Below are positions 11,976 through 23,190 of a DNA stretch of 64,000 bases, piece by piece. The position numbers and the translations under genes are program-made. The notes under the pieces were generated by a model. That model saw only the letters and a list, made by a program, of their open reading frames with translations. It was not told the DNA's origin and made no database searches. This DNA comes from Rapana venosa (lineage: Eukaryota; Mollusca; Gastropoda; Neogastropoda; Muricidae): assembly GCA_028751875.1 (NCBI GenBank), contig CM054167.1:20560912-20624911 (forward strand), in the 5' to 3' direction. Each line of letters starts with the position of its first letter. The first letter of the stretch is position 1.

Positions 11976-13130
11976 TCGTACTTTATCATGAATTTACATT
12001 ATATTAATTATTAAGTTTCTTTATGAATACACGTGACATCATTATCTCTCTGGAGACAATAACGTTCATTTATGAATACACGTGACATTATTATCTCTCT
12101 GGAGACAATATAAGTTCATTATGCGTGAGATGATTGATGATCTTTTCTTATTATGGTGTGTCATAATTTTCACTTATTTACACTGTTAAAATGTGTGTTG
12201 GTGATTGTTGATAAATTCTGATGAAATGCACATCACTGATTTACCGATATGTTGTAAGTAACAAATCACACTTTGATAATCATTGGTGCCACATTGGAAA
12301 ACTAAGTGCATTAATCTTAAGGAGTACAATTATATGTCTACAAGATGTGACATATCACAATTTTAAATCCTGTTATATTATGAGGAATGCAATATCAAAT
12401 GTATTTAACAAATGAATGATTTGCTTACAGTCTTTAAAATGCAAATACCATGATGTGTTAATGAATCATGCAAGTATCTATGGATGTTATACCATGTATG
12501 TCTGTCCATGGAAGTATGTTCCATACACTTTGTTGTGGATTTGCAATATAACAGATATAAACCCCATTTTCCTAGACAAGATAGATCCTGAATATGTCTC
12601 TGTTATTGTACTATTTCTTATCATTCTGACTTGATACGTTGTTTTAATCTACTTGTATTACTGGTTACATGCATTTGATTCTATCCTTGCTTGGCTTAGA
12701 TCGATTGTGTGATTTTAGTCACTTTTGGTATTTGTGTGGTTATCTTGAATTTCTATCCTTGTACACTGATACAAACTGACATTTAAAAAAAACCAGAGAC
12801 GTATGTTGAATGAAAAGCTTACTTATGGTGGCAGACTTTAACTAGTCAACAAGATTTAACATCAGAAAACAAAATGTTGGACTCCAACAGTTTACATATA
12901 TCATACAGAAATGGAGAACACTGCAACACCTGCATTGTTCTTCGGTCTTTCTCCCTGCCCCTCCCTGTTGGTGTCCAGTACATGCAAGCCAGACGTTAAT
13001 GATTGTGTTCTTTTGGTGGGGTGATGAGTCCGTTCATATTTAGTGCTTTCTTACAATGTGCACGCAGTCTATGGTTGGTATAAAATGAAGATGTAGGCTT
13101 ACCTTCCCACGTCCAGATTTTCACTTCAAT
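11976..13130. other. AT-rich intergenic DNA with one short tandem duplication
   Basis: A unit of about 50 bp containing TTTATGAATACACGTGACAT and TCTCTCTGGAGACAATA occurs twice (12018-12062 and 12068-12112). The rest shows no gene. Open frames at 12221-12634 have no recognisable domain. Confidence 0.45.
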
Positions 13131-13138
13131 ATGGCCAC

Positions 13139-13400
13139 CGACACGTCATCTTGTGCCCTCTGATCCAATGAGAATATGAGTGCACAGTCCTGCCTCATTA
13201 CAGGGAGACAACCTTGCCAAGCGCCATGACGTCATCTCGTTGCTGCCCAATGGCTGATGACAAGTTGTGCATCAAGCTTAGCTTTCCCTTCCCCTTATCT
13301 AGTGGTCAGAATAGAACAGTCCTTCAGTTGCTGTCCACAGACCCTTCATGGCAAACATTCCTCAAACTGTAGTCACCTGAACTTTGGGGTATAAATAGTC
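13139..13400 (+). promoter_or_regulatory. Candidate RNA polymerase II core and proximal promoter
   Basis: In a compact interval on the plus strand there are a CCAAT box (13165-13169), a palindromic CRE TGACGTCA (13227-13234), a second CCAAT box (13247-13251) and a TATA box TATAAATAG (13390-13398). A CRE half-site CGTCA lies near 13144-13148. The distances are right for transcription starting about 13420-13430. The local sequence is more GC-balanced than its surroundings. The elements are seen directly; that they work together is inferred. Confidence 0.5.
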
Positions 13401-13549
13401 TTGGCTAGATTTCTTCAATAGGATGGTTGATGTGACAGCAAACTTAAGGTTAGCACTGAAAATCATCACCGCTTTTTTTTCCGAATCAGTCCTTTACTAT
13501 CGGTTCGGTCTCCAGCTGTGAGAAGTGAAACGTGCACGCTCACATTGCA

Positions 13550-13642
13550 ATGAGTTTCAAATGCATCTGGTTCTGTTTGTTAGCCATGAGCTTGGTTTCT
13601 TTTGATATTTTCTCTGATGAAGCCAGATTCCTAGTACTATGA
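13550..13642 (+). CDS. Short ORF resembling a signal peptide, possible first exon of a secreted peptide gene
   Basis: The ATG at 13550 opens a 30-codon frame about 125 bp downstream of the likely transcription start. The product starts MSFKCIWFCLLAMSLVSFD, which is a short polar start, a hydrophobic CIWFCLLAMSLV core, and a polar stretch with SDEAR, then stops at TGA. That is the layout of a secretory signal peptide. I see no good splice donor before the stop, so either the ORF is the whole product, or the gene uses a donor I cannot recognise, or this is chance. A GCAATGAG context gives a fair but not perfect Kozak match. No function is assigned. Confidence 0.3.
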   Translation: MSFKCIWFCLLAMSLVSFDIFSDEARFLVL

Positions 13643-13989
13643 TTTCATGTTTCACAGTGAGGCACCTGTCTGGTTGTGTATGTTAATTGTGGTCCATTTG
13701 TGAAGTGATCTGTTGTTGCTTTCGTTAATGTTTTGGGGCGTTGAGGCCCCTAAATGTAGGGCTTCATCAAACTTTGTTTTAGAATAGCTTTTGAACATTT
13801 CAAAATGGCATCCTTTATGGGGTTTTTTCAATCCATGCGCACTAGTAATCAGTCTATTCCGCTTTTTCATATGATAAATTTGGACAGTGTCTAAGTGACA
13901 CTCTCTGTTTGACCGAATTTGTTCAGATATTTGGTGTGATTTGTATTGTTTGACAGTTTGTGTTATGTCTATGGTCACATCCAGTTTGT

Positions 13990-14060
13990 AGTGTGTGTGT
14001 GTTTGTGCGTGCGTGCGTGTGTGTGTGCGCGTGCGTGCGTGTATGCGTGTGCGTGTGCAT
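13990..14060. repeat. GT/GC-rich microsatellite
   Basis: Imperfect GTGTGCGTGCGT tract. The flanking sequence (13650-14890) shows only T-rich and G-rich patches, including TGGTGG repeats near 14425-14445, and no gene. Confidence 0.8.
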
Positions 14061-14892
14061 GGCGTGATCCCGTGCAGACGCACATTACAGAAATTTGAAC
14101 TGCAAATAATAATTCTTCATTTGGAGAAAAAAAAACTGATGCTTTAAAGTGTTTAGTACAATGTTTTTTCATGGATTGTATTTATACATCTGATTATTTC
14201 TTTTGGATGTGCTTTGGGAGGTCTCATCACCGTTGTCTGCAGTGCACTTTTTTTTTATTATCTCCCTTCTTTCCTTTTTTTTAGGGGGGAGGGAGGCTGG
14301 AGGCGGAGGATAGCTTGTATATGTTCTGAGGGTAGGGGTGGCAGGTAGGGGAGGGAGGGGGGTTAAGGAAAACTAATGTTGGTCTCTAATGCAGATTGTA
14401 GGATGTAGGTGCTGTTTTATTGTTGGTGGTGGTGGTGGTGGTGGTTGTTTTTGTTTTGTTTTGATTGTTGTACTGTGTGTGTGCGTTTTTAATCTTGCGC
14501 AAAGAACGTTCTTTTATACTTCATCTAAAAGCTCTAGGCGCGTACAAACTTAGTTACTCAGAGTGATATCCTTCTTTCGGTTTCTGCCCATGAGATATTG
14601 TTTGTGAATCGGTGAATATTCATCCATTGTCTGACGACAATAATAACTCCCCAGTCGTGTGAACACGCACGCGCACGCACACACACACACCACACACTCT
14701 CTCTCTCTCTCTGTCAGCATAGAAAATGTGTCTAAAACTTGTGCCAGAAAATTAGGATCTGGGTGCTGATACTGCTCCTTTGGTGCCCAGATAGATAGAA
14801 CAGTTAGAGCAGTACGCGAGTCTAGTTAACTATGTGAATATGACCTTAGTTGTTTCCCCTTGCAAGCAACGTCGCGGTGTGTGCTATTTTAG

Positions 14893-14916
14893 GACAAGCA
14901 GCGGCAGTAGCAGTAT

Positions 14917-14953
<37 letters not shown>

Positions 14954-15170
14954 TAGCAACAGAAGATGGTGTATGTTCAGTTCTCGTGAAGTCAGGTTGA
15001 TATGACGTCACTTCCAATGTGCACATTTTATACCCTGAAAATGGTAGGCACTTTTATCTTCCACTACAAAAGCTTACATTTTGAATTAAGCAGTTGTCGG
15101 CTTTTGTAGCAGCAGCAGCAGCAGCAGTAGCAGCAGCAGCAGCAGTAGCAGCAGCAGTAGCAGTACAAGA
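14893..15170. repeat. CAG/TAG trinucleotide tracts
   Basis: Two CAG-rich tracts (14896-14960 and 15107-15168) with TAG interruptions lie about 150 bp apart. The minus-strand frame through the second gives alanine runs, but it is broken by context and is not called as a gene. Confidence 0.9.
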
Positions 15171-15902
15171 ATCATTCATTATAATTATTTTTGTCATTAG
15201 ATTAAGTATGAATGAATCATTATTATAATATTTTGTTATTTGATTAAAAACAGTATTACAGGTACTAGAAAATTTCACAAAAGATAAAGAATGGATTTTT
15301 TTTTTACTGTCCTGAAATCTGGGCTTTTTTTTTCTTGGCATGTTCTGGTTTATAGCTGCTTGTACATGTTCTAGACTTTGGTTTAAACATATTCAGTTTT
15401 CAAGAAAAAGTGACTTCAGAGTTGCACAGCAACACAATACATGATTAGAGCAACAGCGAGCTTCTGAGCTTATATTGTGCTCAATCAACATAATATTCTA
15501 AACTAGTATGAGGTTATCATGATTTCATTGACAGTTTAAAACAGTGACAATAATTTTTGTTTTGTTTTGTTTAGATTTTGAATTGATGTATTTGCCTGTC
15601 TTTCTGTTTACTCCTTCTATTCCTAACATTCATTTCTTTATTTGTTCTTACTTTACAATGTATTAGGTTTTGCTCTGAAAAATATAGATTATAATCTATG
15701 TAATGTTAATCATATATGCTCTATATATTTTCCTTGGGTACCGGAAAAAGATTGTGTAAGCTGACTCAGACTGACTGCTATAGTCTTGCACAGTTTTTTC
15801 TTGGTGGCAGAGATCTTGTCATAATTATAAACTAGTCTCATTTGAAGAAGTTTAATCATATACACAATAATCATGGGGGAATGGTACGTGTTTTGTGCAG
15901 AC

Positions 15903-16100
15903 TTTGGAAAACATATATATTGTACACACTCTGTTGGGGGATGAATCATATGACCCTCAGATATATATTGTACACAATCTGTTTAGGGTGAATCATATGA
16001 CCCTCAGATATATATTGTACACAATCTGTTGGGGGTGAATCATATGACCCTCAGATATATATTGTACACAATCTGTTGGGAGTGAATCATATGACCCTCC
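15903..16100. repeat. 47-bp tandem repeat
   Basis: Four units each contain ATATATATTGTACACAATC, then TGTTGGGGGTGAATC, then ATATGACCCTC. A diverged unit preceded by ACTTTGGAAAA reappears at 16561-16612. Confidence 0.9.
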
Positions 16101-16556
16101 ATCACATAGACATATTGTACCAGACATCAATTTGTAATTGTCAATATGTTATCAATCTGCAAGAATAAAAAATAATAATAAAAGAATTTATTTGAAAGCT
16201 GTTTCAGCTATTTAATAAGAAAAATAGACAGATTGAAAGTCGGACAATTCTATAAGAATTACCACAAGCTGAAATGCTAGACTCTAAAAAGTGGAGAAAT
16301 GAGAAACTAGGGAATTTTGCATCCATCGTAATTGGTGGTCACGATGAGGATTTGGGTGTTTTTAGACACGCCTTTAAAGCAAAAGGAAACAAAACTACGT
16401 CTGCCCTTGATCTTTCAATGCAATGTAGAAAAAAAAAGGTTACAGTTTATAATCAACTGAAAGTCGGCAACCTGATCCCCCACCTGCCTAAAATCATTCC
16501 TAGCTGGAAAGCGGGTCAGGTGCAACACGGCTCATTTTGTGGTGGAGGGTCACACA
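16091..16556. repeat. About 450-bp segment with short inverted ends inside the 47-bp array
   Basis: The left edge has ATGACCCTCCATCACATAGA and the right edge has GGTGGAGGGTCACACATG. The two are inverted matches over about 15 bases with two differences. The array unit resumes on the right, so this looks like an insertion. A 95-codon plus-strand ORF (16274-16561) lies inside it but matches no family I know. Confidence 0.35.
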
Positions 16557-16904
16557 TGTAGACTTTGGAAAATAAACATGTATTGTACACAACCTGTTGG
16601 GGGAAAATCATAAATGTGTTATGTAGACTTCGGAAAATAAGTATGTATGATTATCTTAGATTTTGAACTATATTTTGTACCACTGCAGGCCCGAGACCAA
16701 TAAAATCTATTTTGATATACTTTGTGTCGGTGGCTTGTCTGTCTCTGATTTTGGCCAGTGTCTGTATGCTGTGAACATTCCTGGCTTTGTCTTGTCAAGT
16801 GGTTATCATTGACAGAGAGAGTGTGTGTGTGTTTGTCCTTTATTTTATCGTTTATGTGACGTTCCTGAACTACTGTTCCCACAACGCTCATTTCAATCTC
16901 TCCG

Positions 16905-18290
16905 CCCCAGCCAGACCCAGATTCGTTGTACATACCCCATCCCCAGGGTGGGAGGTCCAAGGGGAGTGCATCAATGACAGGTCACCATGGGGCTACCAGC
17001 CAGAGTCGACCTGCACTGCTGCTGGGTCACTTTGGTGGTGGTCAGTGGTGCCTGTTCTGAACTAACATATGCAGGACACCACCTACTAAAACCCCGTGCT
17101 GACGATAGTAGTAGCTCAGTCGCGGAGCCAGACTGAGTGACACGTCTACCTAGGGTGGCAACCGCCACAACGTCCTCCAACAATCTTCTCCTGCAAATCT
17201 CCAACCAGGAAGGCTTTGACACAAACTGACCACAGGCACAGGTAATGTTTGGACAAACTGAAACTGAGGTCAGCATGAGACCTGAGCAACCGGAGTCACC
17301 AAATCAGAGACAAATAATAAATTTTCTTTTAGAGCATGATGATCAATGACAACAAGAGTGACGCAATGATGCTGCTATGGAAGTGCAAATGCTTTGAGAA
17401 TACTTGACAGCACTGTACTCTACGCTTCCCATCATAATATAACACAACAGCATCAACCAGGCCCAAGAGATACAGAAACCTGCAGTGTTGACCAGGTCAT
17501 TAGAGCAACACATTCAAAACCGTACCAGCAAAGTGGATAAAGCTCGACTGTGTGGTCCCAGTTTTCCAAATGAGCCCATAGCAAGCTCAGTCTGAGGAGC
17601 CAGCCAGTCTGAAAAAATGTATATTCCTCTTATGGGATTCAAACCCCCAACCTTCCAGTCCAAGGCTGTAACCACTCCACCAAGACAGCTGGCGTGCGTG
17701 TGTGTGTGACTGTGTGTGTGTGCGTGCATAGGCATGTGTGTGAGTGCAGGCATTTGTGTATATGTGTGTGTACGTGTATACATATAAGTATGTGTGTGCA
17801 CATGCGCGCACAGAGAATTTCAATACAAAAAGAGGGAACACTGCATCCAATCTTCACAGTGGTTGTTGCCATTCACTTTTTCTTTCATTCCTTGGCTAGA
17901 GCTTCAAGATTCACTAATAGTGACACTTTTGCATATGTAACCTATTTTCCCCCACCATTTCGGTAGATGCATTCCAACTTTGAGCATTGTGTCTAAACAT
18001 GACACCTGTGTGCATTCGTTTTTAAAATTTCGTCATCCGTTCCTACTGGTATGTAATGGCCTAAGGCCTACTCTTCCAAAAGGTGGAATGGGTTTTTAAC
18101 ACGTGTCCAAGATGTTCTGCATGTATTCGCACATGGGACCTCAGTTTATAGTCTCAATCGAAGAACTTTGACATTCCGTTTTATTTTCTCGTCAAAGTAG
18201 CAAGATAGTGCAAGGCTGGGAATTGAACCTAGAACCTCTGGGTTTCTTGTTAGGCAGGTGAACGTCTTAACCATCCTGCCATCTTCCTTG
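16905..18290 (-). repeat. Composite repeat with two tRNA-like modules, copy 2
   Basis: Collinear with 10730-11975. Shared landmarks on the plus strand are TTTGGTGGTG, GTGCCTGTTCTGA, CACCACCTACTAA, GAAGGCTTTGAC, TCGACTGTGTGGT and ATGGGATTCAAACCC. The first tRNA-like head is near 17630-17695 and is followed by a GT-rich stretch. The second module (17860-18290) has a family-1 SINE body at 18000-18165. It ends in a head that reads GGCAGGATGGTTAAGACG on the minus strand, with GGTTCAATTCCC as B-box. Confidence 0.65.
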
Positions 18291-18294
18291 ATTT

Positions 18295-20030
18295 TAAGTG
18301 TTTTGGCATTTACACACCCAGTCATAAAGGTCTAAAACAAACACACACAATGCAGAAATATATAATCTTTGTCACATTTTATTGAATGTAACATCACTTT
18401 GTTGTATTTTATAAATCCAACTGCATACACACATATGCAGTGCCTAGTCAAATGAAGGCCCAAACTTGCTTATCATTATTATATATTTCACCTAAAGAGT
18501 CTCAGAAACAAACAATATTAGTACAGCAGTTAGCTCCTCACTATTGAATGTAATAACTGCAGTAAAGACAATCATATCATTTCCCTCAATGCACACACAC
18601 AAACCACTTCACCATTCAAAGTTAATGGTGTACATAGTCGCCAAATCTTGCCTTCCTTTTCCCCCTCTGTCTAGGGTTTGTATCTGCATTTTTTCCCTTT
18701 CTGGGGGAAGAGGGGTGGGGTGGAGATTTCACTTCCTAACGTATGCCTTACAGATTAATATTGGCATAAAAAATCTCCAAATAAAATTCTTTCTTCTTCC
18801 CATACCCCCATCCCATAACAAATGCTTCCAAACAACTAGAGCAACGGCTACTGTAGTGAAAGTAAACAAGGCATGCATTTTAACTACTTATGAATGAGTG
18901 TACACCCCAGTATTCTTGTCTGGGTTTGTTGCCGCTCTAACATCAGATGCTCTTAGCCATACAATGCGTAATCAGTTACTAGAACTTGGCTGGGTGTATT
19001 ATTTCTCCAGTGCGTGTGGCGGAATAACGTTTTTGACTTTTCTATATAACTTTTGATAACTATACCGAGATTTTTTTGTGTGTATTGTACACAATACCTT
19101 GCTTTATTAAAAAAAATAGCGCAAGCTACAAATTATAAACTCAGAAAAATTGAAATAAGGGCGTCCTTCAATTTCAAAGGCATAACATTATCAATTTATC
19201 GACACATTTGGAGACATTTCGAAAACACCAACTTTTGCATTTCTAATCAGGTAACTTGGATCTATGAAAGCTACAGCGTAGCTTTTTTTTTTGGTAATTT
19301 GTTCTCTCTTTTGGTCTCTGTCACAAGCAGATCAGGGAGCACCATCTTTTTTACTTTCTTTTTCGTGAGCGCTTATACGTGTCTCTTCGTATGCCACAAA
19401 AAAATGCTTAATTCCAAAAGCATTTAGGTTGTTTTTTAAAAACCTTTTGGTTCCTTTTTCAAATAGACTTATCCCTAAAGTCGGAATAAGGTTTAGGTGA
19501 GCAGAAACGGTCACAGATGCAACATTTTACCATTGGTGAACTTCAAGACCTCTCTAGCCAAAGGATAAAAAGTAAATGAATAGATAGAGTCATTGATGGT
19601 GCACATTATTCATACCCAGTGAGCTGACGTTGTGCTCGATTCTGCAAATACAAGCTAGTTCTTGTGCATCCCACTGATGCATATTTCATAAACTCTTTTT
19701 GTGAAGTTTTGCCTACTTCAGTCCAGGTAATGCATCAGCTTTCTGCCTTGTTAAATTCTGGTTCACCTCTGGGAAATCGTTTTCACTTAAGTTTAGTCAT
19801 GCTTGAAGTCCTGCTTCACCTTAGTTATACTGTATCTGCAGTTATCTCAGTCTGGTACTGCTATCATGCAATCAGTTCTTTTTTAAGTCTGGTCCTTGTT
19901 GTAGTCTCACTTTTGCCTGGTCCTCCTTGATTTAGCATGGTCCTCACTGACGTCACAGTTCTCACTGAAGTCTGGTCCACCTGCTGACGTCAGCTCTCAC
20001 TTTCTAGTTGAAGTCGTGGTTTTTCATGTT
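18295..20030. other. Intergenic DNA, nothing recognised
   Basis: No gene, array or SINE is evident. ORFs at 18544-18897, 19053-19427 and 19664-19930 have no identifiable domain. From about 19700 the phrase CTGGTTCACC / CTGGTCC with CACT recurs irregularly and may be a decayed prologue to the array that follows. Confidence 0.4.
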
Positions 20031-20039
20031 GAAGTCATG

Positions 20040-21480
20040 TTTTCTTGTTGAATCATGGGTTTTTTTCTTTTTCTTGTCGGAGTCCTGGTTTTTCTTGTTG
20101 GAATTCTTGGTTTTTCTTGGAATTCTTGGTTTTTCTTGTTGGAATTCTTGGTTTTTTCTTGTTTCATTGTTGGAGTCCTAGTTTTTCTTGTTGGAATTCT
20201 TGGTTTTTCTTGGAATTCTTGGTTTTTCTTGTTGGAATTCTTGGTTTTTTCTTGTTTCATTGTTGGAGTCCTAGTTTTTCTTGTTGGAATCCTGGTTTTT
20301 CTCGTTGAAGTCCTGGTTTTTCTTGTTGAAGTCCTGGTTTTTCTTGTTGGAGTCTTGGTTTTTCTTGTTGTTGGAGTCTTGGTTTTTCTTGTTGTTGAAG
20401 TCCTGGTTTTTCTTGTTGTTGGAGTCTTGGTTTTTCTTGTTGTTGAAGTCTTGGTTTTTCTTGTTGTTGAAGTCCTGGTTTTTCTTGTTGTTGAAGTCCT
20501 GGTTTTTCTTGTTGAAGTCCTGGTTTTTCTTGTTGAAGTTCTGTTGTTTTTTTGGTTGAAGTCCTGGTTTTTCTTGTTTTCTTGTTGAAGTCCTGGTTTT
20601 TCTTGTTTTCTGGTTGAAGTCCTGGCTTTTCTTCTTGTTTTCTGGTTGAAGTCCTGGCTTTTCTTCTTGTTTTCTGGTTGAAGTCCTGGTTTTTCTTCTT
20701 GTTTTCTGGTTGAAGTCCTGGCTTTTCTTCTTGTTTTCTGGTTGAAGTCCTGGTTTTTCTTCTTGTTTTCTGGTTGAAGTCCTGGCTTTTCTTCTTGTTT
20801 TCTGGTTGAAGTCCTGGTTTTTCTTCTTGTTTTCTGGTTGAAGTCCTGGTTTTTCTTCTTGTTTTCTGGTTGAAGTCCTGGTTTTTCTTCTTGTTTTCTG
20901 GTTGAAGTCCTGGTTTTTCTTCTTGTTTTCTGGTTGAAGTCCTGGCTTTTCTTCTTGTTTTCTGGTTGAAGTCATTCTTGTTTTCTGGTTGAAGTCATTC
21001 TTGTTTTCTGGTTGAAGTCATTCTTGTTTTCTGGTTGAAGTCCTGGTTTTTCTTCTTGTTTTCTTGTTGAAGTCCTGGTTTTTCTTCTTGTTTTCTTGTT
21101 GAAGTCATTCTTGTTTTCTGGTTGAAGTCCTGGTTTTTCTTCTTGTTTCCTTGTTGAAGTCCTGGTTTTTCTTCTTGTTTTCTTGTTGAAGTCATTCTTG
21201 TTTCCTTGTTGAAGTCCTGGTTTTTCTTCTTGTTTTCTTGTTGAAGTCATTCTTGTTTCCTTGTTGAAGTCCTGGTTTTTCTTCTTGTTTCCTTGTTGAA
21301 GTCCTGGTTTTTCTTCTTGTTTCCTTGTTGAAGTCCTGGTTTTTCTTGTTCTTGAAGTCATGGTTTTTCTTTTTGTTTCCTTGGTGAAGTCCTGGTTTTT
21401 CTTGGTGAAGTCCTGGTTTTTCTTGGTGAAGTCCTGGTTTTTCTTCTTGTTTTCTTGTTGAAGTCATGGTTTTTCTTCTT
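20040..21480. repeat. 32-bp minisatellite built on GAAGTCCTGGTTTTTCTT
   Basis: More than forty units carry GAAGTCCTGGTTTTTCTT, then a variable TTGTTTTCTGGTT or TTGTTGTT. The left part (20040-20560) has shorter units and a duplicated block of about 105 bp. The right part has 32-bp units plus a deleted form, GAAGTCATTCTTGTTTTC. Since 32 is not a multiple of three, one minus-strand frame reads through all three phases and gives a 32-residue composite repeat (QDFNQKTRRK, TSTRKQEEKPG, LQPENKKKN). The array lies directly downstream of a splice acceptor at 21565-21567. Confidence 0.95.
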
Positions 21481-21496
21481 GTAGTCATGGTTTTTT

Positions 21497-21564
21497 TTAG
21501 TATCTTGAATAAAGTCTTTTCTGCAACCACCTTGGATGTCTTGGTTGTCCATGCCGATATTGTT
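21497..21564 (-). CDS. Putative exon E of an unidentified minus-strand gene
   Basis: On the minus strand TTTATTTCCAG is a good acceptor (CAG at 21567-21565), and the sequence after it is coding-like. Joined in the phase that exon D leaves in its most protein-like frame, it reads QQYRHGQPRHPRWLQKRLY and stops at TAA (21497). In the other consistent phase it reads NNIGMDNQDIQGGCRKDF and runs on into the minisatellite to about 21358. Which is right cannot be settled here. Either way the 32-bp array would be in the last exon or its 3' UTR. Confidence 0.35.
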
Positions 21565-21639
21565 CTGGAAATAAACATTTGGAAAAAGGTGAGCAAGCAT
21601 GTGTACGTCTAATTTTTACTCTCTGAACTCGATAACCAA

Positions 21640-21720
21640 ACAAACTGCACACACAATAATGCGCACACACAAAGGCACACACGCACGCATACATAACCCC
21701 CCCACACACACACACACACA
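21640..21720. repeat. CA-rich intronic microsatellite
   Basis: GCACACACAAAGGC, ACACGCACGC and a terminal CACACACAC run lie directly beside the exon D donor. Confidence 0.8.
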
Positions 21721-21726
21721 ACTTAC

Positions 21727-21817
21727 GGATGGTGCCTGTTTCTTTCTCCGGACTGAAGTACTTTGGAAACAGCTGTAGGTACAGGATATGATGAAACTTT
21801 TCCAGCTCACAGGGTAC
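21727..21817 (-). CDS. Putative exon D of the same minus-strand gene
   Basis: Bounded by an acceptor TTATATCAG (CAG at 21820-21818) and a consensus donor GTAAGT (21726-21721). Length is 91 bp. One frame gives VPCELEKFHHILYLQLFP, then KYFSPEKETGTI. It is rich in alternating charged and aliphatic residues and looks like folded protein. A second frame is also open (YPVSWKSFIISCTYSC). I do not recognise the family. Confidence 0.4.
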
Positions 21818-21964
21818 CTGATATAACAAGGACACACCATTTAGTTGAATATAGGATGAAAATAGAAAAAAAAGCAGTAACACAACAAAAATTTGTAACT
21901 GTACAACTGATCAGAAAAGATGAAAACTAAACAATGACTTCGACTAAGCAGACCAATGATTTTC

Positions 21965-22370
21965 TTTAACAGATTAAATTTACATCTATCGTTTTCAAAA
22001 TGGTCACAATTCATCTCATATATTTAAGAGATTAAATTTACAGCTATCGTTTATACAATTGTCATAATTCATCTCACATATTTAAGAGATTAAATTTACA
22101 GCTATCGTTTATAAAATTGTCAATTCATCTCATATTTTACAGATTAAATTTACAGCAATGGGTTATTTAAATAAAATTGTCACAATTCATCTCATAATTT
22201 ATTATTTTACAGATTAAATTTACAGCTATCGTTTATACATTTGTCAGAATTCATCTCTTAGCGTACATTCAGCAGATTAAATTTACAGCTATTTATAAAA
22301 TGATTACAATTCATTTCATACATTTAACAGAATAAATTTACAGCTATACTTTATAAAATCTTCACATTTC
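21965..22370. repeat. About 60-bp tandem repeat, AGATTAAATTTACAGC
   Basis: Seven units contain AGATTAAATTTACAGCTATC, then GTTTATAAAATTGTCACAA and TTCATCTCATA. They diverge progressively. The array lies in the interval between exons C and D. Confidence 0.9.
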
Positions 22371-22649
22371 ATCTCCGACACATTACAATGATCCGATTTG
22401 CCGATTTTTCTAGGTAGAAACTATAACTACTCTAGAAATATTGTCAAGATTCTTCTCAAAGCAAGTGATTTGGATGTAAACTATTCTACCGCCTTTAATG
22501 ATGAATCAATATGACACTGAACAGAATTTCCACATACACAGAAACAGTGTTCATGTAGGGACCTACACATCTTATCCCCACTGCAGGACTCTGGGGTTGT
22601 GTATAGGAATGTGTCAACGTGTGTGAAAAACTTAAACTGTGCTTATTTA

Positions 22650-22977
22650 ATAATAATAAATAATAATAATAATAATAATGTATGGAATTTATATAGCGCT
22701 GAATCTTGTAAAGCAACAAATCAAAGCGCTCAGATTTTATTTCATACCACTTTAAGTCACGGCAGATTTCTCTCCGTGAAATTCGGGCTGCTCTCCCCGG
22801 GGAGAGCGGGAGAACGCGTCGCCACTTAGCGCTGCGCCACCCTTTCACCCTTTATTTTTTCTGCAGCTGTATTTGTTTCCCTATCAGAGTGGCTTTTTTC
22901 TAAGAATTTTGCCAGGGACAACTCTCTTGTTGCCGTGGGTTTTTTTACGTGCGCTAAATAATTACGTGTAACACACG

Positions 22978-23008
<31 letters not shown>

Positions 23009-23040
23009 TAGCGCCCAGACCACCACTCATGGTCTAATGG
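22650..23040 (-). repeat. tRNA-derived SINE, family 3
   Basis: The plus strand begins with the ATA/AAT-repeat tail and ATGTATGGAATTTATATAGCG, and carries CTGCTCTCCCCGGGGAGAGCG, a perfect palindromic core. It ends near CATGGTCTAATGGATG. The copy at 62640-63130 is longer and includes the tRNA-like head, which is missing here. The sequence GGGGAGAGC...GCTCTCCCC can form a strong hairpin. Confidence 0.8.
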
Positions 23041-23101
23041 ATGACCAAACAGCATTTTTTTAAAAGTCGGTAGTTACAAACGAATGCAGAGATTTTCTTA
23101 C

Positions 23102-23190
23102 CTGTCTTGAAAGGGAGGACAACCTGGTTCCACTTGATGCAGGTAGGTGGATGTCAGTAGTGCAATGAATCCTCTCATGATTCTGGCCCC
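23102..23190 (-). CDS. Putative exon C of the same minus-strand gene
   Basis: Acceptor TTGTTTCAG (CAG at 23193-23191), preceded by a fair pyrimidine stretch, and donor CAG/GTAAGA (intron from 23101). Length is 89 bp. Read in phase with exon B it gives GARIMRGFIALLTSTYLHQV, then EPGCPPFQD, an amphipathic helix followed by a loop. A second frame is also open. Phase arithmetic B-C-D-E is consistent for one reading frame throughout, but the exon D frame in that solution is the less protein-like one. An unseen exon between C and D would resolve this. Confidence 0.4.

Noticed and set aside
20040..22370. Possible CRISPR array (regular repeats)
   Set aside because: There are no unique spacers between units, and the sequence is eukaryotic; these are minisatellites.
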